DNA of 64,000 bases from assembly GCF_022234545.1 (NCBI RefSeq), contig NZ_JAIEUI010000020.1:1-64000 (forward strand), given 5' to 3'. Source of the DNA: Paenibacillus piscarius. GTDB taxonomy: Bacteria > Bacillota > Bacilli > Paenibacillales > Paenibacillaceae. How positions within the stretch are numbered: the first letter of the stretch is position 1; each line of letters opens with the position of its first letter. Of the stretch, positions 15,485-24,703 are shown piece by piece. Below the pieces are notes generated by a model. It was not told where the DNA came from. It made no database searches and saw nothing but the letters and a program-made list of their open reading frames with translations. A program made the translations under genes and the position numbers.

Positions 15485-17323
15485 CTATCTTATTAACCCG
15501 CCCAGACTGGCCCCCGGTGCAAAAATCCGCTGTATATTCCTTTGCACCTCCGGGTCCGGAATGAGCGGCGGTGCCTGATGCGGCTTCACCCGGGCGTCGA
15601 TGATCACATTGTCACAGGACCAGTGCTTATGCGCTAGCCTGCTGTTCACCCCGTGAATGTCATGCGAAGGGTTACTCCGGGTGAAGGTCGCCCACAGGAA
15701 ATTGTTCAACTGCTCGGACAGGAAAGTGCTGTCATCACACAGAATAATCATCGGACAAGAGTCCAGCGGTCCCTCTGCCGCAATGCCAGCGCTCAAGCTG
15801 GCAATCTCCTCTGTAACTGCCGTGTAATCAGCGAACGGCTTGCCCTGCAGCGCCACAATCCCGGGCATAATCATGGCTGCCGGACCAAAGTCCGGCCCCA
15901 GCCGGTGAAGAACCTCGGGCACCTCCGTGCATAAGCTCCGTTTCTGCTCTCCCACCGCTGCGAAGACCACCTTGCTCCCGCTGTTGATGCCGGTTCCGGA
16001 ATAATCCAGTGTATCCATCGTCGTATTCGTCTGGAAATGAATATCACGGTGCAGATTGATCCGCTCCAGAATATACGTGAGGAACCCGGGGATATCATGT
16101 GTACTGACGGGCCGCTCCTCTTCGGCGGTAATGAACAGATACTTGGCCAGGCTGAGCTGGCCGGTTCCCAGAATCCGGTTCGCCATCGTCAGCAGCTCGG
16201 CCGGCTGCTTCAGCTGCTGGTAAGGGGTGTACCGTTCACTGCCGATAGCGAAGAGCAGCGGGTGCACGCCGGAGGCATCTACAGCATGAACCTCCTTCAC
16301 GCCGGGAATCTCCGAGCGGATCGCCCCGCCGGTCAGCTCATGAATGAGCTCCCCGAAGGCAGTGTCCTCCTGCGGCGGACGGCCGACTACCGTGAACGGG
16401 TAGATCGCTCCCCGCTTGGCGTAGACCTTATGGACTCTCATCACCGGGAACGGATGGGTCAGACTGTAATAGCCCAGATGATCACCGAACGGGCCCTCCG
16501 GCTTCGTCTCACCGGGATGAATCTCGCCGGTAATCACGAAGTCGGCATCACTGCTGATGCAGAAGCCGTCTGCATAGGTATAACGGAAATGGCGTCCGGC
16601 CAGCAGCCCGGCGAAGGTCATCTCGCTCAGCCCCTCAGGCAGCGGCATGACTGCCGAGAGTGTATGCGCCGGCGGCCCGCCGATGAAGCAGCTCACCTTC
16701 AGCGGCTCGCTCCGCCGGTTGGCATGGGTCTGATGAATGCCGATGCCGCGGTGAATCTGGTAATGGACGCCGACCTCCTTATTGATCTCGTAGTCGTTGC
16801 CGCTAAGCTGGATACGGTACATCCCAAGATTGGAATTCATGATCCCCGGCTTATCGGGGTCCTCCGAATACACTTGCGGCAGTGTGACGAACGCCCCGCC
16901 GTCTCCCTGCCAATGCTTGATCTGCGGCAGGTCGGAGATCTGAATCTCCTCGAAGCCGGCGGGAATATTGCCGCTCTTCTTGATCGGCAAGGCTTTTCTC
17001 GCGGCCAGGGCCGTTCCGACATACCGGAAGGGCTGCTTCAGCGCCTTCATGGGGTTACTGCGCAGGGCAATGACCGCCTGGGAGGATTCCCAGGTATCGC
17101 GGAAAATAAACTTACTGCGCTCGATCGTACCGAACAGATTCGAAACTGCGCGGTACTTCGAGCCCTTAACATTCTCGAACAGCAGTGCGGGTCCTCCTGC
17201 TTCATAGACCTTCATATGGATTGCCGCCATCTCCAGATGGGGGTCCACTTCCTCATGTATGCGAATTAAATGCCCGTGCTTCTCCAGGTCAATAATACAT
17301 TCTTCCAGATTGCGGTATGCCAT
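15485..17323 (-). CDS. UbiD family decarboxylase
   Basis: 612-aa prenylated-FMN dependent (de)carboxylase acting on aromatic or unsaturated acids. It needs a UbiX-type flavin prenyltransferase, not found in this window. Typical blocks are PALLFENVKGS, GIGIHQTHANRRSEPL, and the catalytic/metal region PEGPFGDHLGYYS with its conserved Glu and Asp, then HPFPVMRVHKVY. Length matches the long UbiD group that includes YclC-like and menaquinone-pathway members. ATG 17323 is chosen because GGGAG lies 7 bases upstream; the 60-residue longer frame has no family similarity. It lies downstream of the flavoprotein monooxygenase gene on the same strand, separated by 176 bp containing a hairpin. Confidence 0.88.
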   Translation of the reverse strand: MAYRNLEECIIDLEKHGHLIRIHEEVDPHLEMAAIHMKVYEAGGPALLFENVKGSKYRAVSNLFGTIERSKFIFRDTWESSQAVIALRSNPMKALKQPFRYVGTALAARKALPIKKSGNIPAGFEEIQISDLPQIKHWQGDGGAFVTLPQVYSEDPDKPGIMNSNLGMYRIQLSGNDYEINKEVGVHYQIHRGIGIHQTHANRRSEPLKVSCFIGGPPAHTLSAVMPLPEGLSEMTFAGLLAGRHFRYTYADGFCISSDADFVITGEIHPGETKPEGPFGDHLGYYSLTHPFPVMRVHKVYAKRGAIYPFTVVGRPPQEDTAFGELIHELTGGAIRSEIPGVKEVHAVDASGVHPLLFAIGSERYTPYQQLKQPAELLTMANRILGTGQLSLAKYLFITAEEERPVSTHDIPGFLTYILERINLHRDIHFQTNTTMDTLDYSGTGINSGSKVVFAAVGEQKRSLCTEVPEVLHRLGPDFGPAAMIMPGIVALQGKPFADYTAVTEEIASLSAGIAAEGPLDSCPMIILCDDSTFLSEQLNNFLWATFTRSNPSHDIHGVNSRLAHKHWSCDNVIIDARVKPHQAPPLIPDPEVQRNIQRIFAPGASLGGLIR

Positions 17324-17442
17324 GCTTCTACTCCCATTCTGCTTAAGAATATGAACCTCTTTATTATCAATGAGCACGCCCGCGAGGTCAATCCGGCAAT
17401 GATCAGCCCGCAGTTCCGCCGGGAGAACCCGCAGCATAGCAA

Positions 17443-17483
17443 AGGCTGTACCAGAGGGCTTCAAGCCTACCCCGGTACAGCCT
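17443..17483 (-). promoter_or_regulatory. Hairpin between monooxygenase and UbiD genes
   Basis: Perfect 10-bp arms AGGCTGTACC (17443-17452) and GGTACAGCCT (17474-17483) enclose a smaller internal stem. On the minus strand only TTTGC follows, so it is at best a weak terminator or attenuator between the two genes. Confidence 0.4.
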
Positions 17484-17499
17484 CTTCTTGAACCCAGAC

Positions 17500-18903
17500 T
17501 CATTGTCCAGTAAATTCAATCTCATCGTAATCATAATAAGCCTGAAGAATCTGCTCCCGGTCATCCTGGAACAGCTGGTCGGCCACACCGCCAACCAGCT
17601 TGGGAATGGCATTGCGCAGCCCGGAGATGGCTGATGCTGACAACCCGCAGCTGGCCAGGGCAGAATAATTGAAGACGAATAATCCGTGCAGCTGCTGGCG
17701 CCCTTTCTCATCCCTGGGCTGAAGCGCGAAGCCGGGACTCAGGTACGGATGGGCATCCAGCAGCGGATTCCCTGCTCCTTCAGGAGCTGTATAGCAGTCG
17801 CTCCAGCGGGCGATATGGGATTCTACCAGCCGGAGCTCCGGGCGCAGTGCCGGGTCGCTGACCAGGCCGGTGCTGATGATCAGATAATCGAATCGGAACA
17901 GACCTGAGGAGGTGGTTACGACCGCCTCTTCCCCCTCCGCCTTCACTTCAAGCCACGGGGAGCCAAGATGAAGCTTGAAGCCGGGCCACGCTGCCGCACG
18001 CGCGAAGGTATCATTGGTCGGCGGCTGATTATAATGGAAGAAATGCGAGATCACCTTATATTTGTCCCCGTCCGCCAGGGTATGGAAGCGTTCAATCATC
18101 CCCGAGTCCTCCATCTGGCGGATCGGATTCACACCCGGCAGCTTCGTCCGGCGGACGAACACCTGCGCCTCAGCTGCACCTGCGCTCAGCGCGAAGTTGG
18201 CGTTATCGAAGGCAGAGGCCCCGCCGCCGAGAATCCCGATCCGTTTGCCGCGAAGGGCAGCGAAGTCGATCGGCTGTGAGGTATGGGCGTACAGCCGCTC
18301 CGGCAGGTGATCGGCAATCATCGGCGGAACATGCCACTGGCCCCCTCCCTGGATGCCGGTCGCCAGGATCACCTTGCGTGCCAGCAGCGCCCCGGACGGT
18401 GCACCGTGCCCTGCCACCTGCAAGCGGTAGATCCCGTCACCGCCGGGCTCCACCAGCAACAGCTGCACCTCATTCATGACCGGCAGCTCCAGCACCTTCC
18501 TGTACCAGCGCAGATAGGCCATCCACTGGCTGCGCGGGATTTTGTCCACCTCATCCCAGGAAGCTGCTCCATGCTGAGCCTCCCACCAGGAACGGAAGGT
18601 AAGAGACGGTATGCCCAGATCAATAGAGGTCAGGTGCTTCGGCGTACGCAATGTCACCATCCGGGCGTAGGTCTCCCATGGTCCTTCAAGCCCGTCCGGG
18701 TTCTCATCAATAACCAGCAGATTGGAAACACGCTCCCGCAGCAGGCCGAACGCTGCCCCGAGTCCGCTCTGCCCGCCGCCCACAATCACCACATCATAGA
18801 CATGACCTTCGGCGTGCTCCAGGGGGCGTACCCAATCTGCGCCGCCGTAGGCAAGATAGGACAGATCCATCTTCACACGTTCATTCAAGGCTTCCAGGCT
18901 CAT
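17500..18903 (-). CDS. FAD/NAD(P)-dependent flavoprotein monooxygenase
   Basis: About 467 aa. The first FAD site is YDVVIVGGGQSGLGAAFGLL, followed by DENPDGLEGPWETYARM. A second dinucleotide site, RIGILGGGASAFDNA, lies in the middle, and the ATG-like motif VILATGIQGGG and LIISTGLVSDP follow. This is the layout of class B flavin-containing and Baeyer-Villiger/lysine-N6-hydroxylase-like enzymes. The start is uncertain: ATG 18903 has AAAGG 10 bases upstream, while a frame reaching ATG 18984 lacks a clear site. Same strand as and upstream of the UbiD gene; together they could hydroxylate and decarboxylate an aromatic acid, but this is only inferred from proximity. Confidence 0.83.
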   Translation of the reverse strand: MSLEALNERVKMDLSYLAYGGADWVRPLEHAEGHVYDVVIVGGGQSGLGAAFGLLRERVSNLLVIDENPDGLEGPWETYARMVTLRTPKHLTSIDLGIPSLTFRSWWEAQHGAASWDEVDKIPRSQWMAYLRWYRKVLELPVMNEVQLLLVEPGGDGIYRLQVAGHGAPSGALLARKVILATGIQGGGQWHVPPMIADHLPERLYAHTSQPIDFAALRGKRIGILGGGASAFDNANFALSAGAAEAQVFVRRTKLPGVNPIRQMEDSGMIERFHTLADGDKYKVISHFFHYNQPPTNDTFARAAAWPGFKLHLGSPWLEVKAEGEEAVVTTSSGLFRFDYLIISTGLVSDPALRPELRLVESHIARWSDCYTAPEGAGNPLLDAHPYLSPGFALQPRDEKGRQQLHGLFVFNYSALASCGLSASAISGLRNAIPKLVGGVADQLFQDDREQILQAYYDYDEIEFTGQ

Positions 18904-19126
18904 ATCCCTCAGACCTTTCGCTGGCATCTTAGACCGGAACAAGCCTTCTGCCCCACAGTCCATTGCTAACATATATGGCCCCATTATATCGGCTAAGAAC
19001 CTGTTTTTGAATATTCATGGAAGGTTTATTGTCATCACTGCTAAAATCAGCCGGACGAATTGTACATTGAACCTACATTTTCTCACCACCTTGTCATCAC
19101 TCTTGACAAGCGAGGCCCCTTCATCA

Positions 19127-20260
19127 TCATTCAGCATCTCTAAGTGTAGTCGTGCCCTTGATGTCCACAGCAACCTTCAAGTCAAGCTCCGTAATTCTAA
19201 TCATGTTCTGTCCGGCCAGCTGCGGATATTTACGTTCGAACTTCTCCTGGATATCGAATACATCGATCCCCTTATTCTTCCACTCCCCGAACAGCTTCAG
19301 GCAGTTCTCCCGGATCTTCGCAGCCAGGGAGGCCTCCAGCTTCGCGATATTCTCATCCGTGAGCTCCAGCTTCCCCTGTATGGCCGATACCTCCGTATTC
19401 AGGCTCAGAGTAATATCCAGCCTTGCCACTCCATCTTCATAGCTAACCTTAGAGCGGTAGCGGTTGCTCTGTAGCAGCAGATTCACAGTCTTCAACGGGT
19501 CTTCCGGATTCTCCGTTGCAATATTTCCAGATACCTTGTTATTCAGCAGGAAGTTGAAGTAGATCGACTGGCTGCTGTCCAGCCTGCCAATCATCGTGTA
19601 ATCCTTGACCAGCGCCAGGCCGTCCAGATAATATTGCCCCTTCGTATCCTCGTCGTCCGACACATTCATGACCGACATGGAATTCACATAATCCCCGGTC
19701 AGCCGCTGGTTCATGAATTCCTTAATGTTGAGCTTGACGCCATAGGAGGTGACAGAGGATTTCGTGCCCAGCATGTCGTAGAGATAGAGTCCGGTCATGA
19801 TCTCCTCTTCATGATTGGGGTTAATGAACGAATCTGTACTCCCTGTATAAATTCCCAGCAGTGTGCGGGCGCTCGATTCCTGCCACCGGTCGAACAGCTC
19901 GAAGGCCTGGTCCAGCCCGCTGCGTGCAAACCGCTCGGTGAACAGAATCACCTTATTGTGCGCCAGTGTAACCGGCGCGCTGGTGAACGTCTCCAGCCGG
20001 TTCATCGCATCGCCGGGATTCTGTGTCGCGATCTTGTATATAATCCGTTCCTCCTGGTTGGCTTCCTTGGACGAGCTGCGGATGGAATTCAGTGTCTCGA
20101 AATAAAATACCGCATTCTTCTCTTCATCTGTATCAATCAGAATCGAGGTCACGAACACAATATGATCCAGATCTCTGTATCCTAGACAAGAAGATAGCAC
20201 CATACACTGCAACGACAGCATCAGGGCAAGCAGCAGCCGCCTGACGGTGAGCGCGCTCAT
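19127..20260 (-). CDS. Ger(x)C family germination lipoprotein (receptor C subunit)
   Basis: 377 aa. A signal peptide ends in the lipobox LSSC (Cys25), so the mature protein is anchored to the outer face of the inner spore membrane. The C-subunit features are DIDHI-like YRDLDHIVFVTSILID, HNKVILFTERFARSG, GIYTGSTDSF and a C-terminal DLKVAVDIKGTTTLRDAE. It belongs to a GerA-type germinant receptor. Its ATG overlaps the stop of the A-subunit gene by 4 bases (ATGA), with AGGAG upstream, so the two are translationally coupled. Nutrient specificity is unknown. Confidence 0.93.
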   Translation of the reverse strand: MSALTVRRLLLALMLSLQCMVLSSCLGYRDLDHIVFVTSILIDTDEEKNAVFYFETLNSIRSSSKEANQEERIIYKIATQNPGDAMNRLETFTSAPVTLAHNKVILFTERFARSGLDQAFELFDRWQESSARTLLGIYTGSTDSFINPNHEEEIMTGLYLYDMLGTKSSVTSYGVKLNIKEFMNQRLTGDYVNSMSVMNVSDDEDTKGQYYLDGLALVKDYTMIGRLDSSQSIYFNFLLNNKVSGNIATENPEDPLKTVNLLLQSNRYRSKVSYEDGVARLDITLSLNTEVSAIQGKLELTDENIAKLEASLAAKIRENCLKLFGEWKNKGIDVFDIQEKFERKYPQLAGQNMIRITELDLKVAVDIKGTTTLRDAE

Positions 20261-21666
20261 TTCCGGCTCCTGCTGCCGCTGTACAGAAATGGCCGCGAGA
20301 CCCTGCTAAGCGGCCCCCTGACCAGAATATCCCGGTTCGCCGTCCGGAACGAACGCTCAGTGCCCAGCGGGAAGAGATACGGATAATCACAGGAGCGCAG
20401 GGAAGCAAGGTGCGCGGCCAGCAGGATGAAGCCCAGATAGAAGCCATGCAGCCCGAAGCAGGCCGACATAATGATGGAGAACACCGCCCAGACAGAGACC
20501 GCCGAGGTCAGCCGGGGGTTGATGAAGGAGGTAATCGCATAGATTCCTGTCACTACGACCGTAGCCTGAGAGGCAAGCCCTGCACCTACTGCGGCGTCGC
20601 CAAGGATCAGGGCACCTACAATGCTGAGCGCCTGCCCGATCTGATGCGGCAGCCGCCTCCCCGCTTCCCGTGACAGCTCGAAGAACAGGAACATGAGAAT
20701 GACCTCGACGACTGTCGGAAACGGCACACCGGAGCGGGAGACCGCCAGCTTGAAGACGAAGGCGGAGGGAATCAGCGAGAAATGATGGGTCGTCAGGGCC
20801 ACATAGAAGCCCGGAAGCAGCAGGGACAGCAGCAGGGAGCCGAACCGGACCATCCGCAGCAGCGTCACGAACAGCCGATTGGTCGCATAGTCATCGGGAG
20901 ACTGCAGATTCTCGAAGAAGAAGCAGGGGGCCGTCAGCGCGAACGGCGTTCCGTTGACGATGACCGAGATTCTGCCCTCGAACAGCTTGGCGACAATCGC
21001 ATCCGGTTTGTCCGAGTAGCCTATCGTATCAAACAGCGTTTTGCCTGGACTCAGCGCTTCCGCGATGTACTGTGCACCAAGCACGAACTCATTCTCCATC
21101 GCCTCCATCTTCTGCCGGACCGTGGCCACCAGATCGCCGGGTGCCGCGCCCTCCACATAGAGCAGCACGGCCTGTGTCTTCGACTGTCTGCCGAGAATAT
21201 GGCTCTCAATCTTCAGGTTCTCGGTGACCATCCGCTTGCGGATCAGGCTGACGTTATTCACCAGCAGTTCATTGAAGCTCTCGTTCGAGCCGACCAGCGA
21301 GGATTCGAATTGCGACTTCTCAACCGCACGGGATTCAATCTTCCGGGCATCGAAATAAATAGCGTAGCCCAGCTCCTCGAAGATCACCACCGGATCACCG
21401 GCCAGCACATGCTCAAGGGCTTCCGCCAGATCATGGACCTCTCCGAACTTGGAGACCGATATCGCCTGCTGGGCGGCCTCTCTGGTTGTAATCTCCGTCT
21501 CAGCCTGGGAGAGCGGCTCAATAATATGCTGGCTGATATAGCCGGAATCACAGATCGTTTCTATGAAAAAAAGCGGAATCACTGAATGTTTCATTACGAT
21601 ATCACGCCTGATGAAATCAAAGCAGCCGCTAAGTTTAGCAGCCAGCTCGTCCGCCTGTACGCCCAT
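20257..21666 (-). CDS. GerA family germinant receptor A subunit
   Basis: 469-aa membrane protein. The N-terminal half is soluble (DFIRRDIVMKHSVIPLFFIETICDSG, EKSQFESSLVGSNESFNELL). The centre carries the family signature FEGRISVIVNGTPFALTAPCFFFENLQSPDDY, followed by five or so membrane segments. With the C and B subunits it forms the nutrient-sensing receptor of dormant spores. ATG 21666 is chosen from GGGCGGAG five bases upstream; an open frame continues 47 codons further with no family features. It is first in the gerA-gerC operon. Two CATACTA boxes on its strand (21692-21707) resemble sigma-G -10 elements. Confidence 0.93.
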   Translation of the reverse strand: MGVQADELAAKLSGCFDFIRRDIVMKHSVIPLFFIETICDSGYISQHIIEPLSQAETEITTREAAQQAISVSKFGEVHDLAEALEHVLAGDPVVIFEELGYAIYFDARKIESRAVEKSQFESSLVGSNESFNELLVNNVSLIRKRMVTENLKIESHILGRQSKTQAVLLYVEGAAPGDLVATVRQKMEAMENEFVLGAQYIAEALSPGKTLFDTIGYSDKPDAIVAKLFEGRISVIVNGTPFALTAPCFFFENLQSPDDYATNRLFVTLLRMVRFGSLLLSLLLPGFYVALTTHHFSLIPSAFVFKLAVSRSGVPFPTVVEVILMFLFFELSREAGRRLPHQIGQALSIVGALILGDAAVGAGLASQATVVVTGIYAITSFINPRLTSAVSVWAVFSIIMSACFGLHGFYLGFILLAAHLASLRSCDYPYLFPLGTERSFRTANRDILVRGPLSRVSRPFLYSGSRSRK

Positions 21667-21691
21667 ACGATCTCCGCCCTTCACCGTGAAG

Positions 21692-21707
21692 TAGTATGGA
21701 TAGTATG
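21692..21707 (-). promoter_or_regulatory. Two sigma-G-like -10 boxes for the gerA/gerC unit
   Basis: Minus-strand CATACTA occurs at 21701-21707 and again at 21692-21698, 26-35 bp before the start codon. CATACTA is the forespore sigma-G -10 consensus. No good TGAATA -35 lies at the right distance, so which box is used is open. Confidence 0.4.
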
Positions 21708-21717
21708 CCAATTTTAC

Positions 21718-21748
21718 GGAATAACATCCGGGATTCAGGCTCATACTA
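21718..21748 (+). promoter_or_regulatory. Sigma-G-type promoter of the divergent permease gene
   Basis: GGAATA (one mismatch to TGAATA), 18 bases, perfect CATACTA, 44 bp before the ATG of the permease gene. This fits forespore-specific expression, as expected for a germinant receptor subunit. Confidence 0.6.
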
Positions 21749-21792
21749 GAGAGGAGTCTACATTTTACGGGCGAAGGAGTACTCAGGGACCT

Positions 21793-22860
21793 ATGAACTC
21801 CAGACATCTCTTCTTCATCATCAGCGCACTGGCCATTGTCACTCTGAAGACCTTCCCCTCCTCGTTCCTGAAGCTGGGCGGCAGAGATACCTGGATCGCC
21901 ATGATTGCTGCTTCGTTATGCATTCTTGTGTATATATGGCTGATTATGATGATTCACATCCGGACGAAAAATTACAATCTGATAGATATTTATGCGAAGT
22001 CGCTGGGAAGATGGGGCGGGGGCTTTTTCTCATGCCTCTTTTTGCTCACTGTTCTATTAACTATATTCGAGAGCGCAGGGGCGGAGGCCAGTGTCATTCA
22101 TACCGGCTTTCAATTGTTCACCCCCGTCTGGGTATTCATCATGGTAACGGCCATTGCTACAGTGTATGTGGTCAAAAAAGGCATTGCCTCCGTAACCATC
22201 ACCACGATTATCGTGATCTTCTTCATCAGCCTCTCCGGCATCCTGCTCGCCTTCCTGACCCATAAATATAAGGATATGAAGTATATCCATCCCATTATGG
22301 AGCATGGGGTGACACCGGATCTGCTGCTCGCCACGCTGAAGATTCTCGGGGCGCTAAGCTGCGTCAGCATAGTGATTCCGTATCTGAACAGTGTGCGTGA
22401 CAAATCGAAGCTGATGCTGTATACCCTTATCGCCATGCTGTTCATTGTCCAGATGCAGATCTTCTCGATGCTGGGCGTCATTACGACCTTCGGGGCGGAC
22501 CGGGCAGTCAATCTGCTATTTCCCAAGCTGACGCAGACGCAGATTATCAGTGCCTTCGGCTTCCTGGAGGCTGGCGAGCTGTTTGTTATGCTACAGGTTG
22601 TGGCCGGGTGGTTCATCCGCTATATTGTCTGCTTTTTTGCCCTGATGGAGCTGATCCGGCTGTCGGGGCTGAAGATCCGCTTCAAGGAGCACTATGTATG
22701 CGCGCTGACGATCGTGTTCTCGTACCTCTTCTCCAGAGACCTCTTCAATATGTTCAAGCTGCTCGACTACCTGCTCTACATTCAGCTTATTAACTTCCTG
22801 GTAATTCCCCTGATCCTCTACTCTGTTTATTATGCCAAAAGAAAGCGCGTCTCCGGCTGA
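21793..22860 (+). CDS. GerB-type spore germination permease (receptor B subunit)
   Basis: 355-aa integral membrane protein of the amino acid/polyamine/organocation-like superfamily with about ten hydrophobic segments (LFFIISALAIVTLKTFPSSF, IAMIAASLCILVYIWLIMMI and so on). Its length matches the endospore germination permeases that form the B subunit of GerA receptors. The start MNSRHLFF at 21793 is chosen because the signal-like first membrane helix begins there; AAGGAG is 13 bases upstream and CAGGGA is closer. Unlike the usual gerABC order, it is transcribed away from the A and C genes, and both units share a 126-bp region with sigma-G-like boxes. Confidence 0.9.
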   Translation: MNSRHLFFIISALAIVTLKTFPSSFLKLGGRDTWIAMIAASLCILVYIWLIMMIHIRTKNYNLIDIYAKSLGRWGGGFFSCLFLLTVLLTIFESAGAEASVIHTGFQLFTPVWVFIMVTAIATVYVVKKGIASVTITTIIVIFFISLSGILLAFLTHKYKDMKYIHPIMEHGVTPDLLLATLKILGALSCVSIVIPYLNSVRDKSKLMLYTLIAMLFIVQMQIFSMLGVITTFGADRAVNLLFPKLTQTQIISAFGFLEAGELFVMLQVVAGWFIRYIVCFFALMELIRLSGLKIRFKEHYVCALTIVFSYLFSRDLFNMFKLLDYLLYIQLINFLVIPLILYSVYYAKRKRVSG

Positions 22861-22873
22861 CCCGGGACGCGCT
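22844..22873 (-). terminator. Terminator overlapping the permease 3' end
   Basis: AGCGCGTC (22844-22851) pairs with GACGCGCT (22866-22873), with further pairing inside. On the minus strand TTTCTTTT follows. It serves the convergent gene at 22879 and is embedded in the last codons of the permease gene. Confidence 0.6.
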
Positions 22874-22878
22874 GCGGC

Positions 22879-23250
22879 TTAGAAGCGGGCGACGTAAAAC
22901 TCGCGGTTCGCCGGGACGAATCTCTGCACCTGCTGCACATTGTCCGCATCGAAGATGCGGAGCGTATAGCTTACACTGGTCAGCGTGCTGATTGTATTAA
23001 ATTGGGCTACGCCATACTCGTCGAACTGAGCTGTGACGGTTGTACCGGAGCTTCGCGTCAGGGTAGCCCTCCAGCCCTGGGTTTCATAAGGGACGTTATT
23101 CGTGTTGATTGCAAGCACGATAAAGTTGTTCAGCACCTGTCTGATCCGCCGTCTTCTCGGTCTGACTGCCGCTGCTCTTGCTTTTTTGACCATCTGGAGA
23201 CGTTTCGCCAGCAATGCCTTCTTCTCTGATTCTTTCAATGCCTTCACCAC
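22879..23250 (-). CDS. Hypothetical protein with basic N-terminus and beta-rich domain
   Basis: 123 aa. The first 45 residues are strongly basic and helical (KKALLAKRLQMVKKARAAAV, then RPRRRRIRQ). The remainder alternates hydrophobic and polar residues in a beta pattern (VLAINTNNVPYETQGWRATL, YGVAQFNTISTLTSVSYTLR) and ends in REFYVARF. No enzyme motif. The start is a GTG with weak ribosome-site context, so the true start could lie further in. Lying between germination genes and a protease gene, it could be a spore-associated structural protein, but I recognise no family. Confidence 0.6.
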   Translation of the reverse strand: MVKALKESEKKALLAKRLQMVKKARAAAVRPRRRRIRQVLNNFIVLAINTNNVPYETQGWRATLTRSSGTTVTAQFDEYGVAQFNTISTLTSVSYTLRIFDADNVQQVQRFVPANREFYVARF

Positions 23251-23404
23251 TTTCTGTTAAGATACAGTAGTAAATGCAGCTTAGAATCCTCCCGAAACGA
23301 GCGATTGCCTTTATTTACCATAAATGTAGCACTGCCTTGTTCTACGGTTTCGTATCCACCGGGCACCTGGACGCATACAATGCTTCCATAGAGGTGATCA
23401 CACA

Positions 23405-24673
23405 ATGAAGAAACAGAAATCATGGGTCAGGCATCATGCCGCGAAGCTGAACCGGCCCCTGAAGCATAAAATCCGCAGAGCTTATTCGGCTTCTGCTCCA
23501 GTTCCCGCTATTCCGGTTATCATTCAGTTCCGCCGTCCGTTAACTTCTGCAGGCCTGCGTGATCTGAGGCGCCATTTGGGCGCACATACGCTCCCGGTCA
23601 AGCATCATCTGCCGCTGCATCGGGCCTTCGCCTCCCGGGTCTCGCTGAGAGGCCTGGAACGGGTATGCGGCTGGAAGGGGGTACGTAAGGTCTACCTGGA
23701 CGGGATCAAAAAAGCCTCGCTGAACATTGCTACTCCAACAATTGGAGCGACAGCTGTTAAACGTTCAAGAGGCCTGACCGGAAAAGGAATTAACATTGCC
23801 GTGCTCGATACCGGCGTGTATCCGCATCCCGATCTGACCCGCCCGGTTAACCGAATTCTGGCCTTCAAGGATTACATTAATCACCGGAAATGCCCGTATG
23901 ACGACAACGGGCATGGCACACATATCGCCGGAGATGCCGCCGGGAACGGCTGGTCCAGCCGCGGCAAATACCGCGGCCCTGCACCCGGAGCCGGAATCGT
24001 CGCTATTAAAGTGCTGGACCGTAACGGGGACGGCTACGACTCGACCATTATCAAAGCGATTGAATGGTGCATCGCCCGGCGCCGCAAGCTGAAGCTTCGC
24101 ATCCTGTCCATGTCCTTCGGCGGACCGGTCGCCCCGGATGTCAAAGATGATCTGCTCGTCCAGGCGGTGGAACGCGCCGTCAAAGCCGGGCTCACTGTAG
24201 TCATTGCCGCAGGCAATCACGGACCGGGACGCCGGACCGTCGAGTCGCCCGGGATCAGCCCCTCCGCTATTACGGTCGGTGCAGTGAACGACCGCCGGAC
24301 GCTGACCCAGAAGGACGACCGGATCACAGTCTATTCCAGCCGCGGACCGGCCCCCGGCGGCCTGGTCAAGCCTGACCTGGTCGCTCCAGGAGACAGGGTC
24401 ATCTCGCTGCGTGCCCCCGGCTCACAGCTGGTCCGCGAATTGCCGGGCAATAAGGTCGGCAAGCGCTACTTCAAGCTGTCCGGCACCAGCATCTCTACAC
24501 CGATGGTCTCCGGTGCCGTAGCGCAGCTCCTGCAGCTCCGCCCCTGCCTGTCCCCGCGCCAGGTGAAGATGCTGCTGAAGCAGAACGCGTTCCCGCTCCG
24601 CCTGAAGCCGAACACCGGCGGCAGCGGAGAGATTGATGTACGCTTCCTGAAGAAACGCCGCTGCCGTAAATAA
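23405..24673 (+). CDS. AprX-like intracellular subtilisin family serine protease (S8)
   Basis: 422 aa with the complete triad: Asp135 in AVLDTGV, His170 in NGHGTHIAG and Ser362 in SGTSISTPMVSG, plus the oxyanion Asn271 in AAGNHG. The first 110 residues look like a propeptide-like beta-alpha domain (VIIQFRRPLTSAGLRDLRRH). No signal peptide is seen; the N-terminus is basic (MKKQKSWVRHHAAKLNRPLK). That matches AprX-type cytosolic or non-classically released subtilases. The whole protein is unusually basic, ending KKRRCRK. Start follows GAGGTGA. It converges on the amidase gene 30 bp away. Confidence 0.93.
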   Translation: MKKQKSWVRHHAAKLNRPLKHKIRRAYSASAPVPAIPVIIQFRRPLTSAGLRDLRRHLGAHTLPVKHHLPLHRAFASRVSLRGLERVCGWKGVRKVYLDGIKKASLNIATPTIGATAVKRSRGLTGKGINIAVLDTGVYPHPDLTRPVNRILAFKDYINHRKCPYDDNGHGTHIAGDAAGNGWSSRGKYRGPAPGAGIVAIKVLDRNGDGYDSTIIKAIEWCIARRRKLKLRILSMSFGGPVAPDVKDDLLVQAVERAVKAGLTVVIAAGNHGPGRRTVESPGISPSAITVGAVNDRRTLTQKDDRITVYSSRGPAPGGLVKPDLVAPGDRVISLRAPGSQLVRELPGNKVGKRYFKLSGTSISTPMVSGAVAQLLQLRPCLSPRQVKMLLKQNAFPLRLKPNTGGSGEIDVRFLKKRRCRK

Positions 24674-24703
24674 CCTGGACGGTTAACGGGCTCCGATCCG
24701 ATG

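Noticed and set aside
16037..17269. Plus-strand open frame of 410 codons
   Set aside because: Lies wholly opposite the UbiD gene with Arg/His/Gln-rich shadow composition and no start signals.
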